This document shows positions 53,606-61,300 of a stretch of 64,000 nucleotides of DNA, one piece after another. A model generated the notes under the pieces. The model had not been told where the DNA came from and did no database searches. It was given only the letters and a program-made list of their open reading frames with translations. Position 1 is the first letter of the stretch, and every line of letters starts with the position of its first letter. This DNA comes from Afipia sp. (GTDB lineage: Bacteria > Pseudomonadota > Alphaproteobacteria > Rhizobiales > Xanthobacteraceae): NCBI GenBank assembly GCA_017308495.1, contig JAFKES010000079.1:79435-143434 (forward strand), in the 5' to 3' direction. A program made the translations under genes and the position numbers.

Positions 53606-53708
53606 TGCCGGCGCGAGAGGGAGAGCGCAGCCGGTCCGGGTGGAGCCGGAGCGGCTGAGAGAGAGCGCTGCGCGGCTTCCATCGGTTCCGCTCTCTGGAG
53701 GCAAATCC
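53606..53708 (+). promoter_or_regulatory. Structured leader D, upstream of ardB
   Basis: GCCGGCGCGAGAGGGAGAGC opens it. AGAGAGCG (53660-53667) pairs perfectly with CGCTCTCT (53689-53696), eight pairs, with GGAG directly after at 53697-53700 and the ATG eight bases later. An internal GCCGG/CCGG pairing potential exists between 53630 and 53655. Same architecture as leaders A-C. Confidence 0.6.
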
Positions 53709-54131
53709 ATGACGACACCCTCGATCGAATCCCATCACGCGACGCTCGTTCCGGACGCGCGTCGTGAGATGTTCTTGCCAACTCTGTTCGGACCTCGGCT
53801 GCTGATCATCGCCGAGAACACGGTCTACACCTTCATGGAGCGGCTGTGTCCGCGCGACTACGGCGGCGGCTTCTGGAATTTTTACGAATACGAGGGTGGG
53901 CCGCTGTTCATGGCGCCAGCCTCCACGTCGCGCTTCCGGATCGAAAGCGATATCACCGGATATCAGGGCGACGTATCCGCAGAGGCCGGAGGCATCATCG
54001 CCACGCTCTTTGCGCTTTCGCATCTCTCGTTCCGCCACCAATCCGATGATCTCGGCCGAGGTTATGAGCGGCTCCGCACGTATTCGGATGGCCATCCGGA
54101 GGCGTCCGCGATTTTTCAAGCCATTGACTGA
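53709..54131 (+). CDS. ardB: ArdB/KlcA-family antirestriction protein
   Basis: 140 residues. RREMFLPTLFGPRLLIIAEN, VYTFMERLCPRDYGGGFWNF YEYEGGPLFMAPAS and GDVSAEAGGIIATLFALSHL SF are the ArdB/KlcA signature in order. ArdB blocks type I restriction of incoming DNA. It is the second antirestriction gene of the element, and like ardC it is preceded by a structured leader. An upstream in-frame extension is leader sequence. Confidence 0.88.
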   Translation: MTTPSIESHHATLVPDARREMFLPTLFGPRLLIIAENTVYTFMERLCPRDYGGGFWNFYEYEGGPLFMAPASTSRFRIESDITGYQGDVSAEAGGIIATLFALSHLSFRHQSDDLGRGYERLRTYSDGHPEASAIFQAID

Positions 54132-54190
54132 CGATCGCGCGCAAGCGGCCGTAGCGTCCATCACCCGATCGGTCAGATCATTCACCACCC

Positions 54191-54214
54191 GATGCCCGGC
54201 ACTCGCCGGGCATC
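54191..54214 (+). terminator. Terminator hairpin between ardB and the 54252 gene
   Basis: GATGCCCGGC (54191-54200) pairs perfectly with GCCGGGCATC (54205-54214) over four bases, followed by GTCATTTTTG. This is a good intrinsic terminator, and the next ribosome binding site (TAAGGAA) starts 25 bases later. Confidence 0.7.
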
Positions 54215-54251
54215 GTCATTTTTGTTGCTACCCACCATAAGGAACACCAAC

Positions 54252-54575
54252 ATGTCCCGATTGAACGATCCCGACAACTTCCGGGGTCGCGTCGCCTATG
54301 CCGCGAAAGTCATCGCGAGTGGCAAACGTCCGACGCGCGCCTTCGATAATTGTTTTGGAAACTATGATGGCGACGAGGTGTCGGTTGCCATCCTCCGCCG
54401 CGCACAGCGCAATCCAAGGATCGCGCGCAACCTCGACCGCTACATCAACCGGGTGCTCGCCGAGGCCAGCGCCGCGCGAATGGCGCACATTCCGACCCGC
54501 AAGCTTGCCGCCGCCGCCGCAGCAACGCGGGCCAATCGCAAGTCCGCTCAGACGCCTGAAAGGGAGGAACGGTGA
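54252..54575 (+). CDS. Hypothetical basic helical protein
   Basis: 107 residues: LNDPDNFRGRVAYAAKVIAS GKRPTRAFDNCFGNYDGDEV, RAQRNPRIARNLDRYINRVL AEASAARMAH, then an Ala/Arg-rich tail. Probably helical; no family recognised. Its stop overlaps the next start (TGATG). Confidence 0.6.
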   Translation: MSRLNDPDNFRGRVAYAAKVIASGKRPTRAFDNCFGNYDGDEVSVAILRRAQRNPRIARNLDRYINRVLAEASAARMAHIPTRKLAAAAAATRANRKSAQTPEREER

Positions 54576-54916
54576 TGACGACGCCAGATCGTGCGGCGAT
54601 GCCGATAGTCAGCTTTCATCGTACTGCCGCAGGCTGCCTCGCCGCTCGCCTGGACGGCTATTGCATGATGGCTGTGCCGGGAACGACCGGGCTTTCCGTA
54701 CTCGGCGCCTACAACATCGACCGCGCTCCCGAGGATTGGGTTCGTTCCGACTTCTATATCGCCGGTAAGTCGGTTGAAACCGAAGAGGCCTTCAGGGCGC
54801 ACGCCCATGAACTTGCCCAGGATAAGATCGATCGCGCCGCGCTTCATCGGACGGAGGTTCCCTATCATGGCCAGACGCCCCTGGGGCCCGGCACAGGTCT
54901 CGACGCGCTACGGTGA
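54575..54916 (+). CDS. Hypothetical protein
   Basis: 113 residues: PIVSFHRTAAGCLAARLDGY CMMAVPGTTGLSVLGAYNID, DWVRSDFYIAGKSVETEEAF RAHAHELAQDKIDRAAL. No family recognised. A GTG lies one codon before the chosen ATG. The last 50 bases overlap the next gene in another frame, a longer overlap than usual here, so its natural end may have been lost, though the frame is intact. Confidence 0.55.
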   Translation: MTTPDRAAMPIVSFHRTAAGCLAARLDGYCMMAVPGTTGLSVLGAYNIDRAPEDWVRSDFYIAGKSVETEEAFRAHAHELAQDKIDRAALHRTEVPYHGQTPLGPGTGLDALR

Positions 54917-55424
54917 CGGCGTCGTGTTCCATTCCACGGCGAGTCATGGCGGCTTCGCACTCGACGACGCCGCGCTTGTGATGGTTGACCCCCGTTGGGG
55001 GATCGACGGACGCTTCTTCGAGGAAGATGCCGATTGGGCGATTGTTGCCTTCTCCTTTCCGAAGCTGTTCACCGCCTACGAGCGCAAGCGCGCCGATGAG
55101 ATCCTGCGCAACTGGCATCCCGACGGCTATGAAATCGTAGCCCACGCCAGACTCAAACCCGGCGAATCCTGGGTCAAGGATGAGCGACGGTTTCGCAGGC
55201 TGCATGCCCGTGACTGGATCGTGATCTCTGCGGTGACTTCCGAGCACCAGCCAGGATTCGTCGAATGCGTCGCCACACGTGGCGCCCAACGGGGACATGG
55301 GGCGGGACGGCGTTTCCTCGTACCCTGCGATGAATATCGCCCCGGACCGTTCGGCTTCGTCATCGATGAAGCGCGACACACACCCTACGACGGTCCGTCA
55401 AGCTTCGTCGGCGATCGCCGCTAG
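54867..55424 (+). CDS. DUF7007-like protein
   Basis: 185 residues: MARRPWGPAQVSTRYGDGVV FHSTASHGGFALDD, FFEEDADWAIVAFSFPKLFT, WHPDGYEIVAHARLKPGESW VKDERRF. The RYGDGVVFHSTASHGG opening matches what I recall for DUF7007. The last third is Arg/Gly-rich (RGAQRGHGAGRRFLVP). The start overlaps the preceding gene by 50 bases but is fixed by the conserved N-terminus. Function unknown. Confidence 0.68.
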   Translation: MARRPWGPAQVSTRYGDGVVFHSTASHGGFALDDAALVMVDPRWGIDGRFFEEDADWAIVAFSFPKLFTAYERKRADEILRNWHPDGYEIVAHARLKPGESWVKDERRFRRLHARDWIVISAVTSEHQPGFVECVATRGAQRGHGAGRRFLVPCDEYRPGPFGFVIDEARHTPYDGPSSFVGDRR

Positions 55425-55455
55425 CGATCTTCCTTCCCACTATCACTGATGCGGT

Positions 55456-55570
55456 TGGATGCCGCAATCGCTGCGCGCCCGGAGGGAAAGGGCGGCGGGG
55501 AAGGGGCGGGCCGCGTGACGTTCGGAGAGCGCACCGCGGGCCCGTCCCTCAACGATCGCGGAGCAATTCC
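55456..55570 (+). promoter_or_regulatory. Structured leader E, upstream of the DUF1281 gene
   Basis: GGATGCCGCAATCGCTGCGC and GGAGGGAAAGGGCGGCGGGG open it. GGGGCGGG (55503-55510) pairs with CCCGTCCC (55541-55548) with one G-U. GCGGAG follows after 11 bases, seven bases before the ATG. It is the least regular member: the stem is not directly against the ribosome binding site. Confidence 0.4.
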
Positions 55571-56302
55571 ATGCCCAATCATGTCACCCATCGGGTGGTT
55601 GTCACCGGCCCGTCTGATGCCATTGCAGGATTCAAGGCCGCCTTTTTCTTCGAGAAAACCGAGCGAGACTTCGACGGTACAGAGCACCGGTATACGCAGT
55701 TCGATTTCAACGTGCTCATACCGATGCCAGATCTCTTGCGGCAAACCGAAAGCAGTTCGTCACTCACGCACGGGCTGCTCGTGCTCGGGAGAACCGACAT
55801 TGTCAGTGATTTCGGGACCGCCACATCGCTGCACGATGAGGTCGCGCGCTTCCTGTCCTACGATTAGGTCAAAGAGGCTGGCGTCACCGACTATGAAGGG
55901 CTGAAAGCGCTTCTTCTCAAGAATGATCCGAAATGCGTGGAGGTCGGCCAGCGCGCGATCAACGCATACGACCTCTATGGGCACACCTCCTGGTATGGAT
56001 GGTCGATTGAAAACTGGGGGACCAAATGGAACTCCTATAGTTTTCGAGAAATCAGCGACCGCGACGGTCGCTTGGAGTTCTTGTTCGATACGGCTTGGTC
56101 GGTGCCAGAGCCGATCTTCGATGCGCTCGCGGAACGACCCGAGGTGAAGGATCTCACCGTCAACATCCATGCCTTCGATGAAGGCTGGAATTTCGCTTTC
56201 GTCGGATCAATCGGGGGCGGCTACTTCCTCGGACAGACCGTCGACGCCAGCGATGCGCTCCATCGGGACGTTTATGGCGAAACAGCCGCATCAGCCGACT
56301 GA
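55571..56302 (+). pseudogene. DUF1281 (Api92-like) gene interrupted by one in-frame TAG
   Basis: The frame reads MPNHVTHRVVVTGPSDAIAG, QFDFNVLIPMPDLLRQTESS and GLLVLGRTDIVSDFG, then TAG at 55865-55867 after FLSYD. Without a frame change it continues VKEAGVTDYEGLKALLLKND, YGHTSWYGWSIENWGTKWNS Y and on to 56302. WVKEAG or QVKEAG would be expected at the stop, so TGG or CAG to TAG is the likely change. Everything else of this 243-codon gene looks intact. Dead, or read through. Confidence 0.8.
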
Positions 56303-56332
56303 TCGCGCATCCATACCCCTTTCCCAACATCG

Positions 56333-56364
56333 GCGAGGCGCCAGCGATGCTGTAACCGCCTCGC
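56333..56364 (+). terminator. Hairpin ahead of the DUF3085 gene
   Basis: GCGAGGCG (56333-56340) pairs perfectly with CGCCTCGC (56357-56364) around a 16-base loop, followed by GCACTTACAGGAG and the ATG at 56384. It has no T-run, so RNA structure near the ribosome binding site is likelier than termination. Confidence 0.45.
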
Positions 56365-56383
56365 GCACTTACAGGAGAAACTC

Positions 56384-56785
56384 ATGTTTACGTTCCCGCT
56401 GACCGCGGTGCGCGCCATCATCGCGCGCGGTGAAGCCGACGCCGCAGCCAATGGCGGCTTTCGCAATCCCCACTACGGCCTCGCGCCGGGCCAGGACGAG
56501 AGTCCCGGCCTTTGGCTGGTCGGAGACCAAGGCGTCTATATCATGTCAAACGGCCGTCTGGCTCATCAGGCACCCCCGATGGTCTGCTACGCCGACCAGT
56601 GCAATCCAAAGACCAATCCCGATTGGTACGACTACAAGCACCGCTATTTTGGTGGCGATGACGGCGTGGAATTTCTCGCCGCGGAAGAGATTCTCGCGGT
56701 CGCCGACCGACGCCCTGCGGCGACCCATCTGCGCATTGATCTCGATGCCAACAGCGTCGGCATCAGCGTCATCGTGATGCAATGA
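56384..56785 (+). CDS. DUF3085-family protein
   Basis: 133 residues: LTAVRAIIARGEADAAANGG, ESPGLWLVGDQGVYIMSNG, MVCYADQCNPKTNPDWYDYK HRYFGGDDGVEFLAA. These are the DUF3085 core motifs; the domain is found on plasmids and elements of alphaproteobacteria and has no known function. ACAGGAGAAACTC gives a good start. Complete. Confidence 0.78.
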   Translation: MFTFPLTAVRAIIARGEADAAANGGFRNPHYGLAPGQDESPGLWLVGDQGVYIMSNGRLAHQAPPMVCYADQCNPKTNPDWYDYKHRYFGGDDGVEFLAAEEILAVADRRPAATHLRIDLDANSVGISVIVMQ

Positions 56786-56807
56786 CGCCTGAAACGTCAC
56801 CTCCCTC

Positions 56808-56831
56808 GTGCCCGCTCGACAGACGGGGCAC
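56808..56831 (+). terminator. Hairpin ahead of the 56860 gene
   Basis: GTGCCC (56808-56813) pairs with GGGCAC (56826-56831) over 12 bases, followed by TTTGTATCC and an AAAGGA ribosome binding site. Short stem, but it repeats the hairpin-then-SD layout. Confidence 0.4.
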
Positions 56832-56859
56832 TTTGTATCCAGACAAAGGACCAACACCA

Positions 56860-57138
56860 ATGACGACTCCCGTGAGCACGATTGAATGGCTTGCGATCCG
56901 TTTCCGGCATGACGCTGAAACGTCACCCGGCGAACAGCACCTCGAGCAGGACGCGATTGAGGTTAAGAATGCCCGTAAAGCGTTCAACGCCATGCTCGCC
57001 GTCCTGAAGGAAGCGCTGGACGAGGTCCGCGGTTTCGAACAACGCACCGGCGCGATGCAGTTCGCCGGCTGGATTCCGCGCGCGCACGCCGCTGTCGCTC
57101 AAGCGGAGGGTCGCCAATCAAATCGCACGGACCCCTAA
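56860..57138 (+). CDS. Hypothetical protein
   Basis: 92 residues: PVSTIEWLAIRFRHDAETSP GEQHLEQDAIEVKNARKAFN, AVLKEALDEVRGFEQRTGAM QFAGWIPRAHAAVAQAEG. Acidic and helical with a possible short coiled coil. No family recognised. An in-frame start at 56782 exists, but the part before 56860 covers the hairpin and is not protein-like. Confidence 0.6.
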   Translation: MTTPVSTIEWLAIRFRHDAETSPGEQHLEQDAIEVKNARKAFNAMLAVLKEALDEVRGFEQRTGAMQFAGWIPRAHAAVAQAEGRQSNRTDP

Positions 57139-57167
57139 ACACGCCCTTTCCGAAATTCTTTCCCGAT

Positions 57168-57186
57168 GCCCCGCCCCGCGCGGGGC
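57168..57186 (+). terminator. Terminator hairpin ahead of the 57214 gene
   Basis: GCCCCGC (57168-57174) pairs exactly with GCGGGGC (57180-57186) over five bases and is followed by TTTT. It has the form of an intrinsic terminator but lies only 27 bases before the next start, with AATAGGAG in between. Confidence 0.6.
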
Positions 57187-57213
57187 TTTTGCGTTCCAAA
57201 TAGGAGACATCGC

Positions 57214-57624
57214 GATGCCACACTTCACGATCGAAAAACTTACCGACTTCCCGTCTATCAACACAAGACCTACGAGGCTGCGACCGTCGCCGACGCCTGC
57301 CGTCTCGCAATCGAAGATGACGATTGGGAGAACGAAAAGCACGACCATGAGTGCGCAGGTGAAACCTATATCACCGGCGTCTGGTCGGGGACGGATGCTG
57401 CCTATAGTGCCTCGGCCCAACCCATTCCGTCTCAGTACACCGACGCCGAACAGCGCATCGCGCGCCACTTCGAGGTGCTGCTCGGACTACTCAAGCTCCT
57501 CGCAACGCATGGGGCGCCCGATGCTGTCGATCAAACGTTCTGGCGCGAGCGCGCCGAGCTGGCAATCGCAAAAGCCGAGGCAATCCTTGAACGGCGCCGT
57601 GATCCCGACGATCTAGGCACCTGA
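57214..57624 (+). pseudogene. Hypothetical gene with one-base deletion in an A-run
   Basis: From ATG 57214 (behind TAGGAGACATCGCG) the frame reads MPHFTIEKL and then loses sense. If the A-run at 57233-57237 had one more A, it would continue as TYRLPVYQHKTYEAATVADA, CRLAIEDDDWENEKHDHECA, GETYITGVWSGTDAAYSA and FEVLLGLLKLLATHGAPDAV to the stop at 57624, which is a well-formed 136-residue protein. No named family. Either decayed or a homopolymer sequencing slip. Confidence 0.7.
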
Positions 57625-57656
57625 CCCAGACACCTACATGGCTGTCATGTGGTCAA

Positions 57657-57932
57657 TCACGCCGCCTTCTGCAACTTGATGCCGGGACGCAGGCCCGCCC
57701 GTTGCGCAAGGCGCACCAGCAGGCTGAGGCTGAACCGGTCGATCTTGCCGTTCTTGATCTCGGACACCCGAGCCTGGGTGATCCCGAGCTGCTCGGCCGC
57801 TTCGGTCTGCGTCAGTCCGCACTTCTTCAGCCACTTGTTGAGGCCGGACAACAGCTTCGCCCGCATCTCAAGCTCAGCGGCCTCCTCCGCGGGAAACAGG
57901 TCGTGGAATACGGATTTTGCCATCGTGTTCAC
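57657..57932 (-). CDS. HigA-like Xre antitoxin
   Basis: 91 residues: an N-terminal toxin-binding arm (MAKSVFHDLFPAEEAAELEM RAKLL), then a helix-turn-helix (CGLTQTEAAEQLGITQARVS EIKNGKIDRFSL). It is of the XRE/HigA-type DNA-binding antitoxins paired with Gp49-like toxins. The ATG at 57932 overlaps the toxin stop by four bases; an internal ATG at 57923 is possible. The toxin-first order is typical for HigBA. It should bind the palindrome at 58252. Confidence 0.87.
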   Translation of the reverse strand: MNTMAKSVFHDLFPAEEAAELEMRAKLLSGLNKWLKKCGLTQTEAAEQLGITQARVSEIKNGKIDRFSLSLLVRLAQRAGLRPGIKLQKAA

Positions 57933-58243
57933 CTGAACTGTCTAAGACGGGCCTTGGCGAGATCGATATCGCGCTTGGCCGTCGCTTGAGTCTTCTTCTG
58001 AAATGCGTGCAGCACATGCACGACATCACCGATGGTTGTCAGGTAGATGATCCGGAATGCGCCGGAGGCCTGACGTATCCTGATTTCGCGAACGCCGGGA
58101 CCAATGGATGGCATCGGTTTCCAGTCCGATGGATCTTCGCCGGTCTGGACCTGGAACAACTGATACCCGGCCTCTCGCCGCACGCCCGCAGGAAATGCCT
58201 CGACATCGGATCGGCTGCTCCCGTGCCACTTCACTTCCTTCAT
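57929..58243 (-). CDS. HigB/Gp49-like toxin (RelE superfamily)
   Basis: 104 residues: MKEVKWHGSSRSDVEAFPAG VRREAGYQLFQVQTGEDPSD, WKPMPSIGPGVREIRIRQAS GAFRIIYL, VVHVLHAFQKKTQATAKRDI DLAKARL. The E-I-R, R.iY and FqKKTqkt motifs are those of phage-derived Gp49-like (PF05973) ribosome-dependent mRNases. It is translated first and coupled to its antitoxin. It probably stabilises the element. Confidence 0.88.
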   Translation of the reverse strand: MKEVKWHGSSRSDVEAFPAGVRREAGYQLFQVQTGEDPSDWKPMPSIGPGVREIRIRQASGAFRIIYLTTIGDVVHVLHAFQKKTQATAKRDIDLAKARLRQFR

Positions 58244-58251
58244 CGTCGAAT

Positions 58252-58269
58252 TATGCCAAAAATGGCATA
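58252..58269. promoter_or_regulatory. Candidate operator of the HigBA-like pair: perfect 7-4-7 palindrome
   Basis: TATGCCA (58252-58258) and TGGCATA (58263-58269) form a perfect inverted repeat over AAAA, eight bases before the toxin ATG on the minus strand. The minus-strand sequence GGCATAAT within it resembles a -10 box, so antitoxin binding would block transcription. Autoregulation is inferred from family behaviour. Confidence 0.6.
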
Positions 58270-58305
58270 GCCAGTCAACGTGGCTCTGCCTGTGCGGGGG
58301 CCTGA

Positions 58306-58397
58306 GAGGGAGAGGCGGGCCGGAACGGAGGTGAGCCGCTGCGGATGGAGAGAGCGTCCGGCGGCCGATCCGTCCCAGCTCTCCCGAGGCTCCCCTT
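58306..58397 (+). promoter_or_regulatory. Structured leader F, upstream of the helicase gene
   Basis: GAGAGGGAGAGGCGGGCCGG opens it, nearly identical to the openings of leaders A, D and G. GGAGAG (58347-58352) pairs with CTCTCC (58379-58384), with CGAGG directly after and the ATG eight bases beyond GAGG. Further pairing within the loop is possible (GGAT with ATCC). Confidence 0.6.
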
Positions 58398-61300
58398 ATG
58401 TCCCATCCGTTGATGTCCGCGGCCGCCGCCGTGCCCGTTCGCGTCGCCGTCGATCAGTCCGCAGCCATCGTCGAGGCTGCGCGGCTTCTTCTTCCCCATC
58501 TCGAACGCGGCCAGCGCATCGACGCGGCGATGCTGTGCGCCGCGATGGAAACGGCGTTTGGCGCATCCGATGCCGATGGCGCCTGGAACTGGAAAAGCGC
58601 GTACGACGCCTGTGAGGCGGCGACGATCCTGTTCGTGCGCAAATACGGTCCGGCGATGCGCGCCAAGGCGGCGTCGCCGGCCACGATGCTGCCGCTCCTC
58701 GCGAAGGTCTCGACGCTGCTGCCGACCCATACGCGCCGCTCCGAGGAAAGCGACGCGCTTCAGCAGTTCTCGACGCCGATCCCACTCGGATATGCAGCAA
58801 GTGTCGCTGCCGCGATCACGCCGGCCGACGTGGTGCTGGAGCCGTCCGCCGGCACTGGCCTGCTCGCCATCCTCGCCGAGCTCGCCGGCGCTTCGCTCGC
58901 GCTCAACGAACTCGCTGATACGCGCGCAGGTATCCTCAACGGTCTGTTCCCCGGCATCGCGGCGACGCGGTTCGATGCGGCGAACATCGATGATCATCTC
59001 GACGCGGCCATCGTACCAAGCGTCGTTCTGATGAATCCGCCGTTCTCGGCGGTTGCGCATGTCGACCGTCGCGTGGCGGACGCCACCTTTCGGCACATCG
59101 CATCGGCGCTGGCGCGGCTACCTGAGAGCGGACGCCTCGTGGCGATCACCGGCGCGAGCTTCGCGCCCGACAATCCGGCATGGCGCGATGCATTCGTGCA
59201 ATTGCAGGAACGCGGCCGCGTCGTCTTCTCGGCCGCGATCGATGGCGCCGTCTATGCCAAGCACGGCACGACGATCAGTACGCGCCTGACCGTGATTGAC
59301 CGACAGGCGGCCGATGATGCGTCTGCATTCCCCGACTGCTCAGGCCTGGCGGCAGACGTTGCAACCTTGCTCGGTTGGATCGTTGCGCGTGTGCCGGCGC
59401 GCCTGCCGATCGCGGGCGTTCCTTTCGCGCCCGGGGTCACGCGGTTGCCCCCTCCGCGAAGCGTCCGCGCCTATCTGGCGCAGCGTGCGTCGACGCCCGT
59501 TGCAACCACGGCTGCTCCCGCGGCGATCGAGCTCGCCTACGAGCCGATCGCATGGACCTCGCCGAAAAGCCGCAAGCTCACCGATGCCCTCTATGAAGAA
59601 TACGGGCTTCAAGCAATCCGCATTCCAGGCGCGCAAACGCATCCGACCAAGCTCGTACAGTCGGCCGCGATGGCGTCGGTCGCGCCGCCGGTGCCGGCCT
59701 ATCGTCCGCATCTGCCGGAACGTGTCGTCACCGACGGCCTCCTGTCGGACGCCCAGCTTGAGTCCGTCGTCTATGCGGGCGAGGCGCACTCCGATGTCCT
59801 CGCCGGCTCGTGGAGCGTTGACGAGACGTTCGATGTCGTAACCGCAGCGCGTGACGACGCCGCCGGTGCCGTCCGTTTTCGCCGTGGCTGGTTCCTTGGC
59901 GACGGCACTGGCGCGGGCAAGGGCAGGCAAGTCGCCGGCGTGCTGCTTGATAACTGGCTCAAGGGCCGTCGCCGCGCGGTCTGGATCAGCAAGTCCGACA
60001 AGCTGATCGAGGACGCCCAGCGCGACTGGTCCGCGCTCGGCCAGGAGCGGCTGCTGATCACGCCGCTCTCACGCTTTCGGCAGGGCGCGCCGATCCGGCT
60101 CGCCGAAGGCATCCTGTTCACCACCTATGCGACGTTGCGGTCGGATGCGCGTGAGGAGAAAGTCTCGCGCGTGGGCCAAATCGTCGATTGGCTCGGCGCC
60201 GAGTTCGACGGCGTTATCGTGTTCGACGAATCGCACGCGATGCAAAACGCCGCCGGCGGCAGGGGCGAGCGCGGCGACGTAGAAGCCTCGCAGCAGGGCC
60301 GCGCCGGCCTGCGGCTGCAGCACGCTCTGCCGAACGCGCGCGTGCTCTACGTCTCGGCGACCGGTGCGACCACGGTTCACAATCTGGCCTATGCGCAGCG
60401 ACTCGGCCTGTGGGGTGGCGAGGATTCCCCGTTCGCGACGCGAGCAGAATTCGTCGAGGCGATCGAGTCCGGCGGCGTCGCCGCGATGGAGGTGCTGGCG
60501 CGCGACCTCAAGGCGCTCGGCCTCTTTGCCGCCCGATCGCTCTCTTACGATGGCGTCGAATACGAACTGGTCGAGCACAAACTGACCGATGAGCAAATCC
60601 GCATTTACGACGAATATGCGGGCGCGTTCTCGATCATTCACAACCATCTCGACGCCGCGATGCAAGCCGCGAACGTGACCGGCACCAGCGGCACCCTGAA
60701 CGCGCAGGCGAAGTCCGCCGCGCGCTCCGCTTTCGAGAGCGCCAAGCAGCGCTTCTTCAATCACCTCATCACCGCGATGAAGACGCCGACCCTGATCGCG
60801 GCCATCGAGCGCGATCTGAAGGCGGGCCATGCCGCCGTGATCCAGATCGTCTCGACCGGCGAGGCCTTGATGGAACGCCGGCTTGCCGAGATCCCGACCG
60901 AGGAGTGGGGCGACGTTCAGGTCGACATCACCCCGCGCGAATATGTCCTTGACTATCTCGCCCACGGCTTTCCGACGCAGCTCTATGAGCCGTTCGAGAC
61001 CAGCGACGGCACGATGTCGTCGCGGCCGGTCTATCGCGACGGCCAGCCGGTGCAATGCCGCGACGCGGTCGCGCGGCGCGATCGCCTGATCGAGAAACTT
61101 GCCGCGCTGCCGCCGGTTCATGGTGCGCTCGACCAGATCGTGCAGCGTTTCAGCACCGACGTGGTGGCCGAAGTCACCGGGCGCTCGCGCCGGATCGTCT
61201 GCAAGCGCGGGACGAACGGCGTCGACCGCCTGGTCGTTGAGACACGCGCCCCCTCGGCCAATCTCGCCGAGACGCAAGCGTTCATGGATGATCTCAAGCG

